From Tetrahymena elliotti 4EA (taxonomy: Eukaryota > Ciliophora > Oligohymenophorea > Hymenostomatida > Tetrahymenidae), in NCBI GenBank assembly GCA_000231825.2, contig JH720328.1:476057-540056 (forward strand): DNA of 64,000 bases. Reading direction: 5' to 3'. The notes below the pieces were generated by a model. That model worked only from the letters and a program-made list of their open reading frames with translations, made no database searches and was not told where the DNA came from. Positions 42,701 through 56,500 of the stretch are shown in pieces. The translations under genes and the position numbers were made by a program. Positions within the stretch are counted from its first letter, which is position 1; each line of letters starts with the position of its first letter.

Positions 42701-45700
42701 TAATATGTATTAACTTAATTAAATTATGCTAGCCTTTACCATTTAGGATTAATACTTATTACTTTATCAAATACTTCATTTTTTTCAAAAGTTTTAAGTA
42801 AAAAATCTTAAATTATTTTTGGTAGTGTTTTTAAAATTTGTAAAATTTTGATTTGATGATTAAGTTAAAATATGAGGAAAAGATTTTTAAGTTTTTGAGT
42901 TGTCTTGAATTTTTTTACATTTCCAAAAAAATGTTTGATTGAAAAATATAAATAATTACTTTGTATGACTCTAAACCAAATGTGCAAGATTGGTAGTGCA
43001 ATATAGAGTTGAGCTTAGAAAGCATCATAGGAAATAGACAGCAAGCATACTAATCTGATTCCATTTTGCAGGCATATACAAAAGAATTAAGTTTCTTACT
43101 GTGACCATGAAGGTCAATAAAGTAGTCAATTTAGTAATCTTATTGACGATATTTATATATTAAATTTTTAATATTATATACAGTAGGATGTAAAAGCTTG
43201 TTTGGATTATTCCATTACCTATTAAGGTCAACACCTGATAAGTTACACCTTTTTATTAGGGAAAAAATATTTACTTTTTTGGTAATTAATTTTATGTTTA
43301 AAATTTACCTGAAATTTCCATAGAGAACACCATCTGGATTCACCATAGGAATTATTTTAAAAATATACTTGCTTCTTAAAAAATTTGCTTCAACACAGTC
43401 AGAAACTAAAAAATCTATGGCTCCTTACATCAAGAAAGAAGAAACTGTTTCTCCTGGATGCTATCTAGCCATAATCATAGCTATTTTCTTTTGTTTACTT
43501 TCATGTGGTGGATTCAAATTCTTTCCTTTTTCTGTTTGCTCTTTCTCCTTATTAGTAATTGTTAGCAAAGGCACAGCATTATTTGATATTGTATTACAAA
43601 GAATTTCCTTTTTAATATGTCTAATAAAAAATATTTATAACTTTTTTTGGTTAATTTTGATTGATTTTGTAAAAAACTAAAAATTTAAGTTATTTTTTTA
43701 GTAAGCAAAAGAAATATTTGTATTTCATCTCTACCACAAAAAATTTAAAAGAATAAATCTATTAATAGAAGCTTAAATAGATTAGCTAAAACACTTCCTT
43801 TATAAAATTATTGATTGCTAAAATGTTTCTAATTTTATTAGATTAAATGCAAAAAAATATTTTAAATTTTTAAAAGAAAATCGAAAATAATTTTGATGAA
43901 AGTGTATATTCATTCGAAAACCTATAATATTATCCTAATTCCATTAAAAAAAATCTGTTTTTTTAATACATCCTTATGCTGAGTTTTTAATTTTACTTTG
44001 GAATTCAATTAATATTTAGGTTCGAAAACAATATTTCCTTTTCTTTATTCAGATTATTTACTAACTTTCTATATTTTATTTATGTTGGAGGAATTTATTA
44101 TTTTCTTCATCAATATTTAATATTTAGAAACGTATTATTACATTAAGGGTTGAGTTTATTGGCACTTTTAGATAGTATTATTTAAATGATTTATCATCTG
44201 TGTGTAGGAGTAAGGATAAGACATAGCAAAATATACAATATCGTCATCATACTCAAATGTGTAAGAAAAAGATAGTGTGTAGTAATAATTATCATAAGTT
44301 TCTTCCTTTTCGTAATAATTATTAATAGTTTAAAATTACCAACAAATTGATATTTTTTAAATAAGTTGATATATAAATTTACTTTTAAAATTGAGTTTTA
44401 AAAATATTTGGCATTGGTTCCTCCTCTTTCCCAATTTTTTTCTGATTCATTTTTGTTTTTCTTAACAGAGAAAATAGCTGGTTTCATTCCATTTTTAAAA
44501 AGGGATTATTTCTTACTCTAATTATTAATTAATTTCAAACGTATTATGTAAATGAGCAAAATGAGATAGATTTAAGAAAGAATTTAATTGAAACAAATTT
44601 TGTTTGTAAATGAAAAAAATTAATCAAAATTTTTGCTATATGCTTGTTAGTTGCTTCAAAGCTTGATTTAGCTCAATAAATCTTTTTGAAATAGATAGAT
44701 AGAAATAAGAAAAATAAAGCTAATTAATAAAATTTTGATATTATTTTTAGACTTATTTACATGATTTACTAAATTAAGCTTTATGGTTTAGTCTTTTTTT
44801 GTTTTCGAAATAGAGAAGTAGAACCATTGAGCATAACCTTTTGAATTTATATCGTTACAAATTATTAAATCATACTCGTTAGAATATTTTGGATCTTTCT
44901 TTTAAAATGCATACATCAGATTGCCACATTCAAACCTGCTATCAAATATTAATTAATCTTTTTCTTTTTGAATTTCATCTGAAGTTATGTCTTCATTTAC
45001 AATAATTTAGTCTTAGTCACTAAGATAGTTTATTTCTTTTTGGTTTTCAGATGTATTCAGATCTATATTATTCCTTGATCCACCTACAGGAGAAGATGTT
45101 ATGGATTTATATCTATGCTTATCTCTTAATTGCTGAAAAATATCTGTATCATCCTAAAGCTCTTTTGATATATGTTTACCCAGAGTAAATACGTTAGATA
45201 AATTTATATAATATCCTGCAAAATTGTGATGCATCTCACTTTCATCTCTCTTTTCAGAGTACTTAGAATATATCAATTTATAATTTGAGTTATTTTTCAT
45301 GTATTTATCATATAAATAAGACTAGTTATTCTATTCATCTTGCAAGGCCTTTTTTATTATTAAAATCATTTCAGCTTTGTAAATATCAATTAGTATTCAA
45401 AATTCTCATACTCCTAAAGTAGAAAATAAAAAACCAATCAAATAATCAAACAAATTAAGTTAATTTTTAAATTTAGTTTGTACACGCTTTTATTATTGGC
45501 TTGGATGAATCTGGTTGTTTGATATTTTACTAGAATTTGTCTGCTAGTCTAATGTCTGCTTTCTAATTTATTAAACATAGATTAAAATTATTTCATTATG
45601 AATTAAGTGAGATAATTTTTATTCATTTATTTTGTCTTTAAATTATGAATTATCCCTCTCGAATTAATTACTTTATTATAATGTTATCAAGCAACAATTT

Positions 45701-46052
45701 AGGTTCGTAATTTATTTATTTGCTATTATCAAGTAGGGGATTGGCTTCAGGTAGGTGCAAACTGAATCTATTTTTTAGATTTTAATATTCTTCCTCATCA
45801 TCAGACTCTTCTCCATCATTTAGATCCATATTTTCTTTTATTTTGAGATTCGAGCTGGGTATCTCTATATATGTATACAATTCTTTTTCTTCAATAAATC
45901 CCTCTTCTTCTTGATCCTCACTGAATTGTTTACTCAATATGAACTTCTTTTAAGCACTTGCTTCATCTTTGTAAGTTTTTCAATAAATGTATTTTGTTTT
46001 AATGAGTTTTTGTCTTGTAAAAAGATACTTTAATTAAAATTTCTCTTGCCAT
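39785..46052 (-). CDS. Cytosolic carboxypeptidase (CCP/AGBL, M14), tubulin-deglutamylase family
   Basis: M14 zinc carboxypeptidases of this subfamily trim glutamates from tubulin tails and other proteins. The CCP N-domain appears at 44.8-45.0 kb ([15 protein letters not shown]) and at 44.2-44.5 kb (N-W-E-R-G-G, F-A-M-S-Y-P-Y). The catalytic domain shows the zinc motif H-P-G-E-T (about 43455), N-P-D-G-V (about 43335), G-V-D-L-N-R-Q-W (about 43215), D-L-H-G-H-S-K with the third zinc ligand (about 43105), and T-I-E-T-S-F-F-G with the catalytic Glu (about 42570). All key residues are present. A Ser/Asn/Gln-rich tail of several hundred residues follows, to TGA at 39785-39787; such a long tail is unusual. 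Exon 1 is 46052-46029, and splicing to an acceptor near 45948 restores the frame. In a ciliate the likely targets are polyglutamylated axonemal and cortical microtubules (inference from family). Confidence 0.9.
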
Positions 46053-47818
46053 ATTAGAATGATTATTTCTTACTTTCTTATTTAATTTCAATCATCAATC
46101 TGCTTAGCTTAGCGGAACAGTTAAAAAATTAAAAGAAAAATATTAATGATTTTTAACAATAATAAATTAATTTATTTATTATCAAAAATGAGTATACTAG
46201 ATTTTAAAAAATATTTGTTAACTCATACATGCTAAATATATTAATTCAATCATTCTCGCTCACTCTCATAAACACTATTACTGATTCATTGAAATTTTTT
46301 AACCTATTTAAAAATTAAACAAATTAGAAAATATATGAAAAAAATCATATCTAACAATTTACTTCAAAAAACTTCATTTATACTTTTTAACACGAAATTT
46401 CGCTTTTTTAAAAGCTTTATTTTTATCAGATCAAAACTTGCTTATCTGTAAACTATTATTTCTGTGAATCTAATTTCAGCCTGAAAAATTATTAAAAAAT
46501 AAATTATAATTATATAAATAAAAAAATTAAATTTTATAAAACAATTCACTGAATCATATGATAAATTTATTATTATTCTAGATTTTAAAAACAGTCATAG
46601 AAATGGATAAAATAGTTTTATAAATGCTAAATTTATATCTAAAACAATTAATCCTAAATTATTTATGGTAATAGAACTCAAAATAGGATACATGTTCATC
46701 AATAAAAAATATTTAATCACTAAAACTTAGTTTGGGAATAATATATTTCTAAATAAAGAGTAATAATTATTCTATTATCTTCTAAACCTTTTCAAAAGAT
46801 AAAATTTATAACGCTTCAATTATATTTAAATAATAAAAATATAAGTAAATTCATTTTAAAAAAGATTATTAGCAAGGTTTAAAAAAAGTTTTTTATTATT
46901 TGATTGTTTAAGAGAAATGAAATCAATAAAATTATTATCAACAGTTGCTTTGCTTATTAGTTTAAGGAGATAACCATATATAAATTAAATTGCATATGTG
47001 ACAATAATTAATTTTTTTATTTTAATATAATTTATGATTTTTGTTTGTAAAATTGAATTTTATTTATTGAATAATTAAAGTATTTTTAAAAATTTGTAAA
47101 TTTAAAATGATTTTGATCCAATTTTTTATGGTCATTCTTTATTTATCATGTTTTAATTTTTGTTGGTAGTTTAATTCTTTCTGAAAAATAAGTTTTTATT
47201 AAGTATGTACAATAATATTTGTATTTATTTACTATGGTATTTTTAGTCAATTTATGAATCAATTAATTTTATATAAGAGTTAGTTCTGTTATTTTAATTT
47301 AGATAAATGTTTGAATTTCTATGGTAGTTTTTTTAAAAAAAAATTTAATAATGTATGAAGTAATGTATCTTAAATACTATTGTGTTTTAGTCAATGTATC
47401 AATCAATGAATTTTAATGTTAGATGAATTAATATTGTTATTAATATAATTTTAGCTAATAATTTCTGATTGAATGAATATATTTCCCGCAATTTTGCATG
47501 AATTAAATAAAAAAATAATGTGATTTGTCTGTTTAAGATTTTAAGTCTATTTCTATTTATTAACTTTTGGACTGTTTTAAAGCAGCAGTAAGTAGCTATT
47601 TGATTGATTTATAAAATTTTCTAACAAAATCTTTTTTAGCTTTTTAAGAATTAAATAAGCAAGCAAATAAGGCAAAAAGAAGTGTGAACAAAAATAAAGT
47701 TAAGCAAGCAAGCATAAATCATTTTACAAATTTAATTGAGAAATATATTTTATCTGTAAGATTTAAATATACAACAGTAAAGGAATAATAGTTTTTAGCC
47801 ATTAGTTTTGTTAACATA
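46053..47818. other. Divergent intergenic region
   Basis: About 1.8 kb of very AT-rich DNA between the 5' ends of the carboxypeptidase (-) and the 47.8 kb gene (+). It presumably contains both promoters. Short GCAAGCAA clusters occur at 47657-47715. No gene is seen. Confidence 0.5.
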
Positions 47819-49961
47819 ATGATTTAATCAAAAGCAAAAGATACAATCAGTGAGTATTTACTATTTACAGATGGAAAATTTCTCTCAGAACCTCTTTATA
47901 CTTGTATTTAACTATTTTCAAGCAATATTATTTATCATACTTTTCAAGAAAATACCTTAATTTATTAATTTTAAGTTTCATCTTGATTATATTCAATTTT
48001 TTTGAGTCATTCTATTACTATAAATGATTATTAAATTTTTAATTAGCAAAATTAAATGAATTCGATAGCAAACTACTGAAGTTAAAATAATAAATTTTAG
48101 GATTAAAGAATATAAATATACTTGATGATGAATTATACAACTTACTTAGCATTTAGCTTAGCGAAAGCTTCATTTATAGTGTACAGCAGTGGCAAATAGA
48201 GAGCATAATAGATAAGACATACCTTCTTTTGAAAACTTAGGAACAGAATTCTCCTAATGTTTTGAATATGGACAACAGTGCAATAGTCTATCTAATAAAT
48301 AGAAATATAAAAATGGCAGTTATTTCTTTAATAACAAAAATAATAATGAAAAGAATAAATTCTTTAACATTGTCAGAGTAATTACTTAAATTCTTTGAGA
48401 CTGTTATTGACCTTTTATATGACATGCTAATCTAAGATGAAATAGTAATATAATGTTATGGCTATGCCTGCTTTAAAATGTATGAAAAACTTGTATGTGA
48501 TGAAGAATAATTGGAAGAACCATAAATTTTTGATAGCAACCACTCCTTCCAAATTTTATAAAAAATAAAATAAATTTCCAAACATTTGCTAAACATATTC
48601 TTAAGTAATTTCAACCAAACAAGTGAAGCATTCTTAGAAAAATATGAAATTTTAATGCTTAAGTGCTTAAAATCTAACAATTATTTCAGCTAGTAAGGTG
48701 GACTTATTTTACTTTCAAATATCTTGAAAGTCACAGAAACATGCTATCATACTGGAATGTATTCTATTTTATAAGAAATGAACATGTCTGAGAACCTTCA
48801 ATTCCAAATTTACAGAATATTTTCACTTCTCTCTCCAGAAGAATAGCTTATTAAAAATATCTTTACTAAAATTGGATCACTTTCCCTTATGAATCAAATA
48901 AACTTCTTGAGTAACTTTTTACATGAAGGCTTATTCTAAGAAATTTACTACTCTTTTGATTTTAAAAACTAAAAACTTGATTGCTTTACTCAGTAATACT
49001 CCTAAGTTGTGCTTAAAAATCTATAAAAATTTTATTAAGATAATCTAAAAAAATATATTGATGAGATCCAGCTTAACTCAAATAAACTAGTCAATTAAGA
49101 TTAAAATTATCAAATTGAAACATAAAAAGTAATATAAACTCTTCTAAGAAATGCAGAATTATTTAACATAAACACCTTCTAACTCTATAGTGACTTAAAG
49201 TAATATATTGATACTCTTATGAAAACCAACCCAAATAACTCAGTTTCATCTTATATCATAAATAATCTAATAACTATCATCATTTAATATAACCAAGCAC
49301 TCTTTTAATTCTAAGAAATAGCACCTTTTTTTGCATACCTAAAAAACCAATCCTTTTAAAATACAATTACCAAAGCCAAAATATACTTCCTTCTTTGTTA
49401 TTCTGATGCAGACGAAACCAATCCAGAAGTAATTTCATTTTCCATTCAAAATAAATCCTCAATTTTTTAAAAATGTTTGAATTATTTTAATTGATTTAAA
49501 TATCTATTTGAATGGTTAATTTTATTTAAATTATTGATAAAAATTATTAGGTTTAAAAGATTAAACAAGTTGCATTAAAAGTTAAATTTGGAAAATTAAT
49601 TAAACAGATTAAGAATGTAAAGTTGGAATACTTTGCCTTGCACTGTGCTGAATTATATTTAAATAATCCTTAATTAACTGACATAGAAACAGATTTTGAT
49701 CAAGATATTTTAAATAAAATTCTTCATTTTGTTAGAAGAGAGGAGAAATTTTAAGCAGATAAAACCTTTTACTTGGATTCTTCACTTTAAAATACTAAAA
49801 CTACAAAGAGTTTTAGTAATATGGTGGAAAATCTCTCAAGAAGTGCATCTATTTTGTTTTACATAAGTAAAATTAAAAATTTAGTTCCAACTATTCCTTA
49901 GACTGAAAAAGAAACCATCTCTCATAAGTTAAGTGAAATTATCGAATCGATTAATTTTTGA
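47819..49961 (+). CDS. Unidentified helical protein (about 625 aa)
   Basis: Exons 47819-47903, 48047-49428 and 49551-49961 total 1,878 nt, exactly 626 codons including TGA 49959-49961. Introns are 143 and 122 nt with clean GT and AG ends. The product is almost all alpha-helical and Leu/Ile/Asn-rich. An early heptad stretch (L-N-E-F-D-S-K-L-L-K-L-K) is followed by repeated paired helices that could form a HEAT- or ARM-like solenoid, which is inference. No catalytic motif, signal peptide or membrane helix is visible. An antisense open frame at 48462-48680 is a shadow. The gene is well supported as coding but not recognised. Confidence 0.75.
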
Positions 49962-51423
49962 TATAAAAAAGTCATAATAATTAAATTTATATTTATTTCT
50001 CCATATTAGTTATACATTAACAATATTTAGTTAAAAATATTCAAATCACATTATTTTATGTAATTTGTAATAAAATTTAAATAAGATAATAAAATCTATT
50101 AAATAAAAGCAAAAAAAACATTTTAAATTTTGTTGCAGGTTTTATCTTTTTAATCTCTTAATTATTATTTTTGCTAATCCTTGGAAAATTAAATAAATAT
50201 GAAATTTATTGGATAAAAGATGAATATCTATCTATATAAATTATTTCAATTATTCAAGATATATATTAAGCTTATTTTTTTGAATAAAATAAACAAAATT
50301 CAGTAAAATTTTCAAAAATTAATTGAAGTTTTCTTTTTTGAGTAATTATGATAAAAATTACCACTAACTAAAATAACTAATAGATTAGCTTTAATTAAAA
50401 AAAATTCGAATTTTAAATCTTTGAAAATCAATACAAAATAAGGTAATCCAAGGTCAGCCAATAATTTTTTCATTAAAGAAAAAACGATTAAATTAGATGG
50501 CTCTAATATCATGTCTTTTTTTGATTAAAATGGTTTTATTCATAAATATTTAAAAATATAATTAAGTTAGTAATTAATATATTTCCAATTCATTTATTTA
50601 GTTTAAAAGAAAAAGTCTGTATTTTAAAATTTGTAATTTTCTGAAATAAATTAATTCAATGATTCAACTACTCAAATAATTATCTATTTTTTTTTTCTCA
50701 AATTAAATATATTTTCAAGAAATTCCAACTCTATTTTATAGATATTTACTTACTTATGTTAAATATAAAATAACTTTGATTAAAACAGATGAGATATTAT
50801 TTAGAAAGTGATTTGCTCAATAGAAAGAAAACTTCTGAAACTACTGCGTAAATAAACAACAAGAAATTTAGATAATTTATATCATTTTTTTACTATTTTC
50901 CTATTTTAATTTATTATAGAAATTTAGGAAAAATATTGATTGACTTAAATATGAAATGAAATTAAAATAAAAATCATTGATTCATAATCATTCGAAAATA
51001 TCAAAAATTAATCATCTCTGAAAAACGTTAGCTTATTTATTTTCTCAATCTATAATTTATTTTTTGGTGTTTTTGTGTTTTTCATCCTATTCATCACAAA
51101 TTTAAAGAAATTTGTTTTTAAAATAGAAAAGTCATATTTCTCAATTTAGATACTTAAAGCATTTCAAAGCTAAATAAGAAATGAAAAGTGCTCTCTATTT
51201 TTGAAAATGTTTTAATCCTTTCTTAATTCAATATAGATAATTTAGAATTACCTTTGTAAAAGTAAATTTTTTAGTTATCATTAGAAGCCTACCTATTTAT
51301 CAACTTGAAAGAAAAAGGTGTTTATTTATTTCAAGACGTTTTTCATATTCATTATTTATTGTTCAAACATTAATTTAAATAGTAGCACCTTTAATCCTAT
51401 CTAATTTATAAACCTTAATTAAA
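49962..51423. other. Intergenic, mostly featureless
   Basis: AT-rich DNA between the helical-protein gene and the i-antigen relic. It contains only the low-confidence minus-strand ORF at 50312-50512. Confidence 0.45.
50312..50512 (-). CDS. Possible small protein (66 aa)
   Basis: ATG at 50512 opens 66 codons closed by a true TGA at 50312. There are no TAA or TAG codons inside. The sequence is hydrophobic with a few charged positions (for example L-L-A-D-L-G-L-P-Y-F-V-L-I-F). It could be a small membrane-associated protein or chance. There is no supporting context. Confidence 0.2.
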   Translation of the reverse strand: MILEPSNLIVFSLMKKLLADLGLPYFVLIFKDLKFEFFLIKANLLVILVSGNFYHNYSKKKTSINF

Positions 51424-52653
51424 AAAACATATCAAAATTTAATTGATTTTAGCTTTACTTTTAGTAAGCTAAATATTAGCTATTGGAGCTGATGTAGCCT
51501 GTTCTTGCGGAACTGATGGAACATGCCCAGCCCCACCTTCTAATCCTTCAAATTTGGGTTGGGTAAGTGGTGTTTCATAAGGTAAATGTGCAATTAATAA
51601 CTGTCCTTCTTAAACAACTGCAGGACTTGCTGGTGTTTCTGATCTTTTCTGTCAATCTTGCTCTGGCACCCCTAATGGCTCTACTTAGGCTGTTTTTGCT
51701 AATAAGTCACTTATTGATTGCGTTGCTGCTACTGCTACCGGTTAAAGTACTAGAACAGCAAACACTTGGACTATTACAGACTGTCATGCATGTTATGGAC
51801 TTACTTTTCAGTAAGCTAGATTAGATAAATCAGGATGTTAAGATACTCTTCCTCCTGGAGCTGATGTAACCTGCTCTAGCACTACTTGTACCACTATTAG
51901 AACATGCCCAGCTCCCCCTTCTACTCCTTAAAACTTGAGTTGGATAAATAGTGTTTTATAAGGTAAATTTGCAATTAATAACTGTCCTTCTTCAACCTCT
52001 TCAGGTCTAATTGGTGGTTCTGATCTTTTCTGCCAATCTTGCCTGGTACCCTTAATGGCTCTACTTATGCTGTTTTTGCTAATAAGTTACTTACTGGTTG
52101 CGTTGCTGCTACTACTACCTTTGGAAATACTAAAACTGCAAACACTTGAACTAATGCAGACTGTCTTGCATATTATGGAACATCTTTATAGTATGCTAAA
52201 TAAGATAAATCAGGATGTTAAGCAAATCCTATTCCTGGAGCTGATGTAACCTGCTCAGCTTCTACTTGTACCACTATTAGAACATGCACAACTTTCCCTA
52301 CTGCTCCTTCAAATTTGGGTTGGATAAATAGTGTTTTATAAGGTATATGTGCAATTAATAACTGTCCTTCTTCAACCTCTTCAGGACTTACTGTACTTCT
52401 GATTTTCTGTCAATCTTGCCTTGGTATCGCTAATGGTTCTACTTAGGCTGTTTTTGCTAATAGGTTACTTACTGCTTGCGTTGTTGATACTGCTACCTGT
52501 TAAAGTACTAGAGCTGCAAACATATAGACTAATGCAGACTGTCTTGCATTTAATGGAGCATCTTTACAGTATGCTAAATAAAATAAGTCTGCTTGTTAGG
52601 AAACTACTCTTAGTTCTTCTAGTTTTTCAAACTCATTAATCTTTGTGCATTGA
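51424..52653 (+). pseudogene. Decayed immobilization-antigen-type surface protein gene
   Basis: The product resembles Tetrahymena GPI-anchored immobilization (i-) antigens: a signal-like L-I-L-A-L-L-L-V-S-Q-I-L-A, then Cys-rich repeats with motifs G-A-D-V-x-C, C-A-I-N-N-C-P-S, F-C-Q-S-C, G-S-T-Q-A-V-F-A-N and D-C-H-A-C. Three repeats start at 51485, 51857 and 52237, with spacings of 372 and 380 nt. It looks broken in three ways. No ATG precedes the signal-like stretch (the frame begins K-K-H-I-K). Repeat 2 has a one-base deletion near 52041-52046 compared with repeat 1, so the frame shifts and later meets a TGA. The C-terminal GPI-type tail stops early at TGA 52651-52653. Repeat 3 alone is fully open. 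An unseen upstream exon or a sequencing error could weaken the pseudogene reading. Codons are richer in G+C than in the flanks. Confidence 0.75.
51485..52600 (+). repeat. Three tandem about 372-bp repeats of the i-antigen relic
   Basis: The units begin at the shared GGAGCTGATGTA at 51485, 51857 and 52237. The second spacing of 380 nt is not a multiple of three, consistent with a net frame shift. The third unit has small deletions near 52395-52410 that cancel out. Confidence 0.9.
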
Positions 52654-53558
52654 ATTACTAATCTGATTTTGTAAGTTAGCAAATTGATAAAAAAAACATA
52701 TGGATAAATAAATGACACTTATTTGATTGTTGGCTTTTATTTTTTTGTTTAAAATTTATATTGATTTATGCTGATTTGATTAAAAAGTATTATTTACAAA
52801 TTAAAAATGAATTCTTTTTTGTTATCCTTAAAAAATTTAACTTTTAAATTTTATTTTTTTATTTCTCATTTACAGATAAATTTTAAAATATTTAAAAATA
52901 TGTTTATAAAAATTTATCATATTTATGATAAATATTTTAACATTATCTTTATCTTAGCAAATCTTTAATTGTATTATATTTGTATTCATACATACTTAAG
53001 AAAGATTTCAGATTTTACAGATAAATTTATATTGAGTATTGAATTTATATTTGAAAAACTTTAAATAATAATTTATTAAAAAAATAAATTTTTGGGTGAA
53101 AAATTAAAGTAGATTGAAATTATTTAATAATGAAGAATCTTAATTTTCAAAAGTAGATATTAGTTAAAGTGATTTTAAATTAAAGAGATATTTTTCATAA
53201 AATTTTTATTTTTTTCACCTTAACTTCGATAATGTTTTTTTATTTAAAATTAAATAATTCAATATTTTATTATTAAATATCAAGGTAAAATAATTATTTA
53301 ATATAATAAACTTAATTTTAAACTTTAGCTACAAAAGTGATTTCTTTGGATTGCACAAAATAAAATAATTAGATGAATCTTTAAAATTTTGAAAAATTTT
53401 TTGAATTAATTAAAATAAAAATGCATGAACATTTAAAGCAGAGTAATATTTTATTTTTAGTTTCTTAAAATTTTTATTGGTTAGTTGGTTTTTGAACTTG
53501 CTCATTTGCTAATTAGTTGTTATTTTATTCTTTTATTTAACTAGAAGAAAATTGATTT
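52654..53558. other. Convergent intergenic region
   Basis: AT-rich DNA between the 3' ends of the antigen relic (+) and the armadillo-like gene (-). No supported gene or RNA. Confidence 0.5.
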
Positions 53559-56500
53559 TCAAAAGATTGGGAGATCTCTATTGTTATCTTTTGAGACAAG
53601 GAGAGTTTATAAGTATCCATGTACAATAGAGTCTAATTCACTTTTATGCATTTATCTGATTTCATCAGTTAATTCTCCTACTATTCTCATTTTAATATCT
53701 CCTATTAAATTTTTAGGGTTTTTAAATTAGATTTATAAAATAAATTTTAATTACTTGATCCTATTGATAAATTTAAAAGTATCTTTGCTGCTAACCTCTT
53801 TCCTTCTACATTTGAATCGTTTCTTAGATGGGCCAAGAATATCTCTATACCTTTATTGTGAACGATTTGAGCACGAAGTGTATCTTTAAGAGCTAAATTA
53901 GAAATAGTTTAAAGGGTATGGTTAACAAATTCATGAGTTTTATCTCTTGCTAGAGTTAAGTCAATAAGCATTTTTATATGGCTTTCAAAAGAAATATCGA
54001 AGTTAGAAACTCTTGATCTGTTTGCATCAGATAATACTGTTAATATTTTCATGCCTAAATTCTGTAGATTCTCATAAGGACACTCTATTAAACTGATAGC
54101 AGTAGATACATCAACAGCATATCCTCCAATCTCAAGATGCTTTCTCATTAGATTAAATAATATTGGCTAGAAGGCTGTAGGTTAAAAGTTAAAGGCTTTC
54201 AAAACTCTTTAAATAATTTTATTTTTTAATCCTTCCTCAGCTCTATAAGGATTTAAGTGCTAACAAAGAGTATCTAAGATTTTAAGTTACTACATAGATG
54301 GATCAGTTGGTAAAGTTATTTCAATTAGATTGAGAATTTTAGAATAGCTCTCTTTATTGTCCATAATTATGTGAATTATATTTTCAATTATAGGTTCTAA
54401 GTTTTACACTGCAAAAATATGCATATCCCTTGAAGCTGATGGATCTAATAGACTAACATAGTCTTTCATCATGTTATCATTCACAGTCTAGAAATTATCT
54501 GCTCCTTCCTTAGAGTAAATATTGCCTACATAACCATCTTAATTTTCTTTAGGCGATTTGGGGCGCATTATATTTCTTGTAGAATTTTTGAAAGGATCAA
54601 ATCTAGATTACTGTTGCTGTCTATAATTTTTTTAATTTTTAATTGAGTAAATACACTGCAAATTAAATAAAAAACAGAGTAAATACAATTAATTAATAAT
54701 ATATATCATATTTTAAAGTACTTTAAACAAAAATGATTGGGAGATGTTTTAATATTTAAGACTAAAAATATTCTAAGTTGTGAAAATAAATTTAAATCTC
54801 ATTTTTAAATTGAATAAATTTTGCATTTTAAACCTCTCTCTTATTGAAAAAATTGAAAAAATCTTTGTTTTCAAGTTATAATTAATTAAAAAATCAAATA
54901 ACCTTTTCATTTCTTCTTATTAATCATCAATTTTAATTTGTGGATTAGAGGGAAGTCTGTAGTCTTCGTAAGGATTATTTTGGAGTAACTTGTTAGCTGT
55001 ATTTCCTCGAACTGTAATAGTTAATAAGTGGCAATATAAAAATAATGAAAAACTGTTTGAGAAAAGAAAATTTACTGCTTTATGGCCTTTTATTAACATT
55101 GTTTGTTGCATTATTTTATGTAAAATTTGGTTGATAGCTTTGGTTTATTTAATTTTCTCTGCCACCGACTGGTAATCTGCTTTAAGAGTTTTTATAAAAT
55201 TAATCTAAACTATCTTCTTATTATTATCTCATTCTGTTATTTTCTTCTTGCTATTATAATCTTAGAGCTGTTTAACGCTGGGCTGCATCTTATTCTCTGT
55301 TTAGTTGTATGATTTATCCACGAATTGCTGGTTTAGGATTATATGTGTTCTTAAAATCACCTTTCGTTAAATGAGAAATTAGTTTTATCATTCTTGATCT
55401 AGTTTGTACTGATACAGAGTCTAACTTAGAAGCTAACATCAATGAGTTGATTGCTTGTGGTGTCTTCATTTTTTAACAAATGACAACTAAACAATTAATA
55501 AATTAAAAAATTACTTTTATAAATAAAAATAGATAAATATAAATATTTAGATTTTCTTACTTGATTTAAATAGAATTTCCAATATGTCAACTATTTATTG
55601 CAAGAGATAAGGATCACCAAAGATGAGCTCGCAAATCCAAAAATGAAGTAAATTAATTAGTAAATTGAGGATAATTACATTTTCTTAAACTTCAAACATT
55701 TCCAATCTCTCTGTAAGGAATATTTTTCTTATAATAGCTGCAACATTATGAATTATCATTTTAGATTAAGCACTAAATCCAAGTGGTAAGACAGCTCCTA
55801 AAACTTCTTCAAGATTTTCGATATTGTTAAATGATGCATCTATTAATAATTTCATAAAATTGTATTAAAAAAACTGCCTTTACAAAGAATTTTAGGAAAG
55901 TTAAATAAATCAACAAATTAATTGATAATTTAATGAAACTTTTTAAAGTTGATGCATTATTATCAATGAATCAATCTAAATTATTCCAAATTATAAAGAA
56001 ATAAATGGCTTTTCTAAAATATGAAATTTTTTTGAAAGTAAAATATATTCACACCTGTTAGTTTCGAGCAGATATTTTATTACATAGACCTTAACAAATA
56101 TAAGAGCTCTTGTATGTCACTTGTTAAATGCATGTTGACTGCTCCTATTTATAAATTAAAACGAATTCAGTAAATTTATTTTTCAGTCTTTCTTTATTTT
56201 TGTAATAATGTTAGTCTTATATTTTGCGCTATTTTCAATGTTTTACCCATATCTGAGCCAATTTTTTCAGGTAAAGCATACAATTTATCTCCATCTTTAA
56301 CTAATTCAAATACATAGCTGCTATTTGATAATGAATATCCATATTAATCTTGCAATTTTGCACAAATAAAAGTTGGCTCATTAGGAAATAAGTCTGAAAA
56401 TTCTTATTCTACGAGTCTCTTTAACATAGAAACTTTAATATTTGCTGTTGAAATAAAGTATATATTTTATAAAATAGTATGGTTTCAGTTTGATAGATTA

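Noticed and set aside
43369..43680. 103-residue plus-strand open frame with hydrophobic runs
   Set aside because: It is antisense to the carboxypeptidase exon that carries the zinc motif H-P-G-E-T.
51567..52639. Three Leu-rich open frames of 64-85 residues on the plus strand
   Set aside because: They are shifted frames of the i-antigen repeats. The repeat motifs with ordered Cys appear in another frame.
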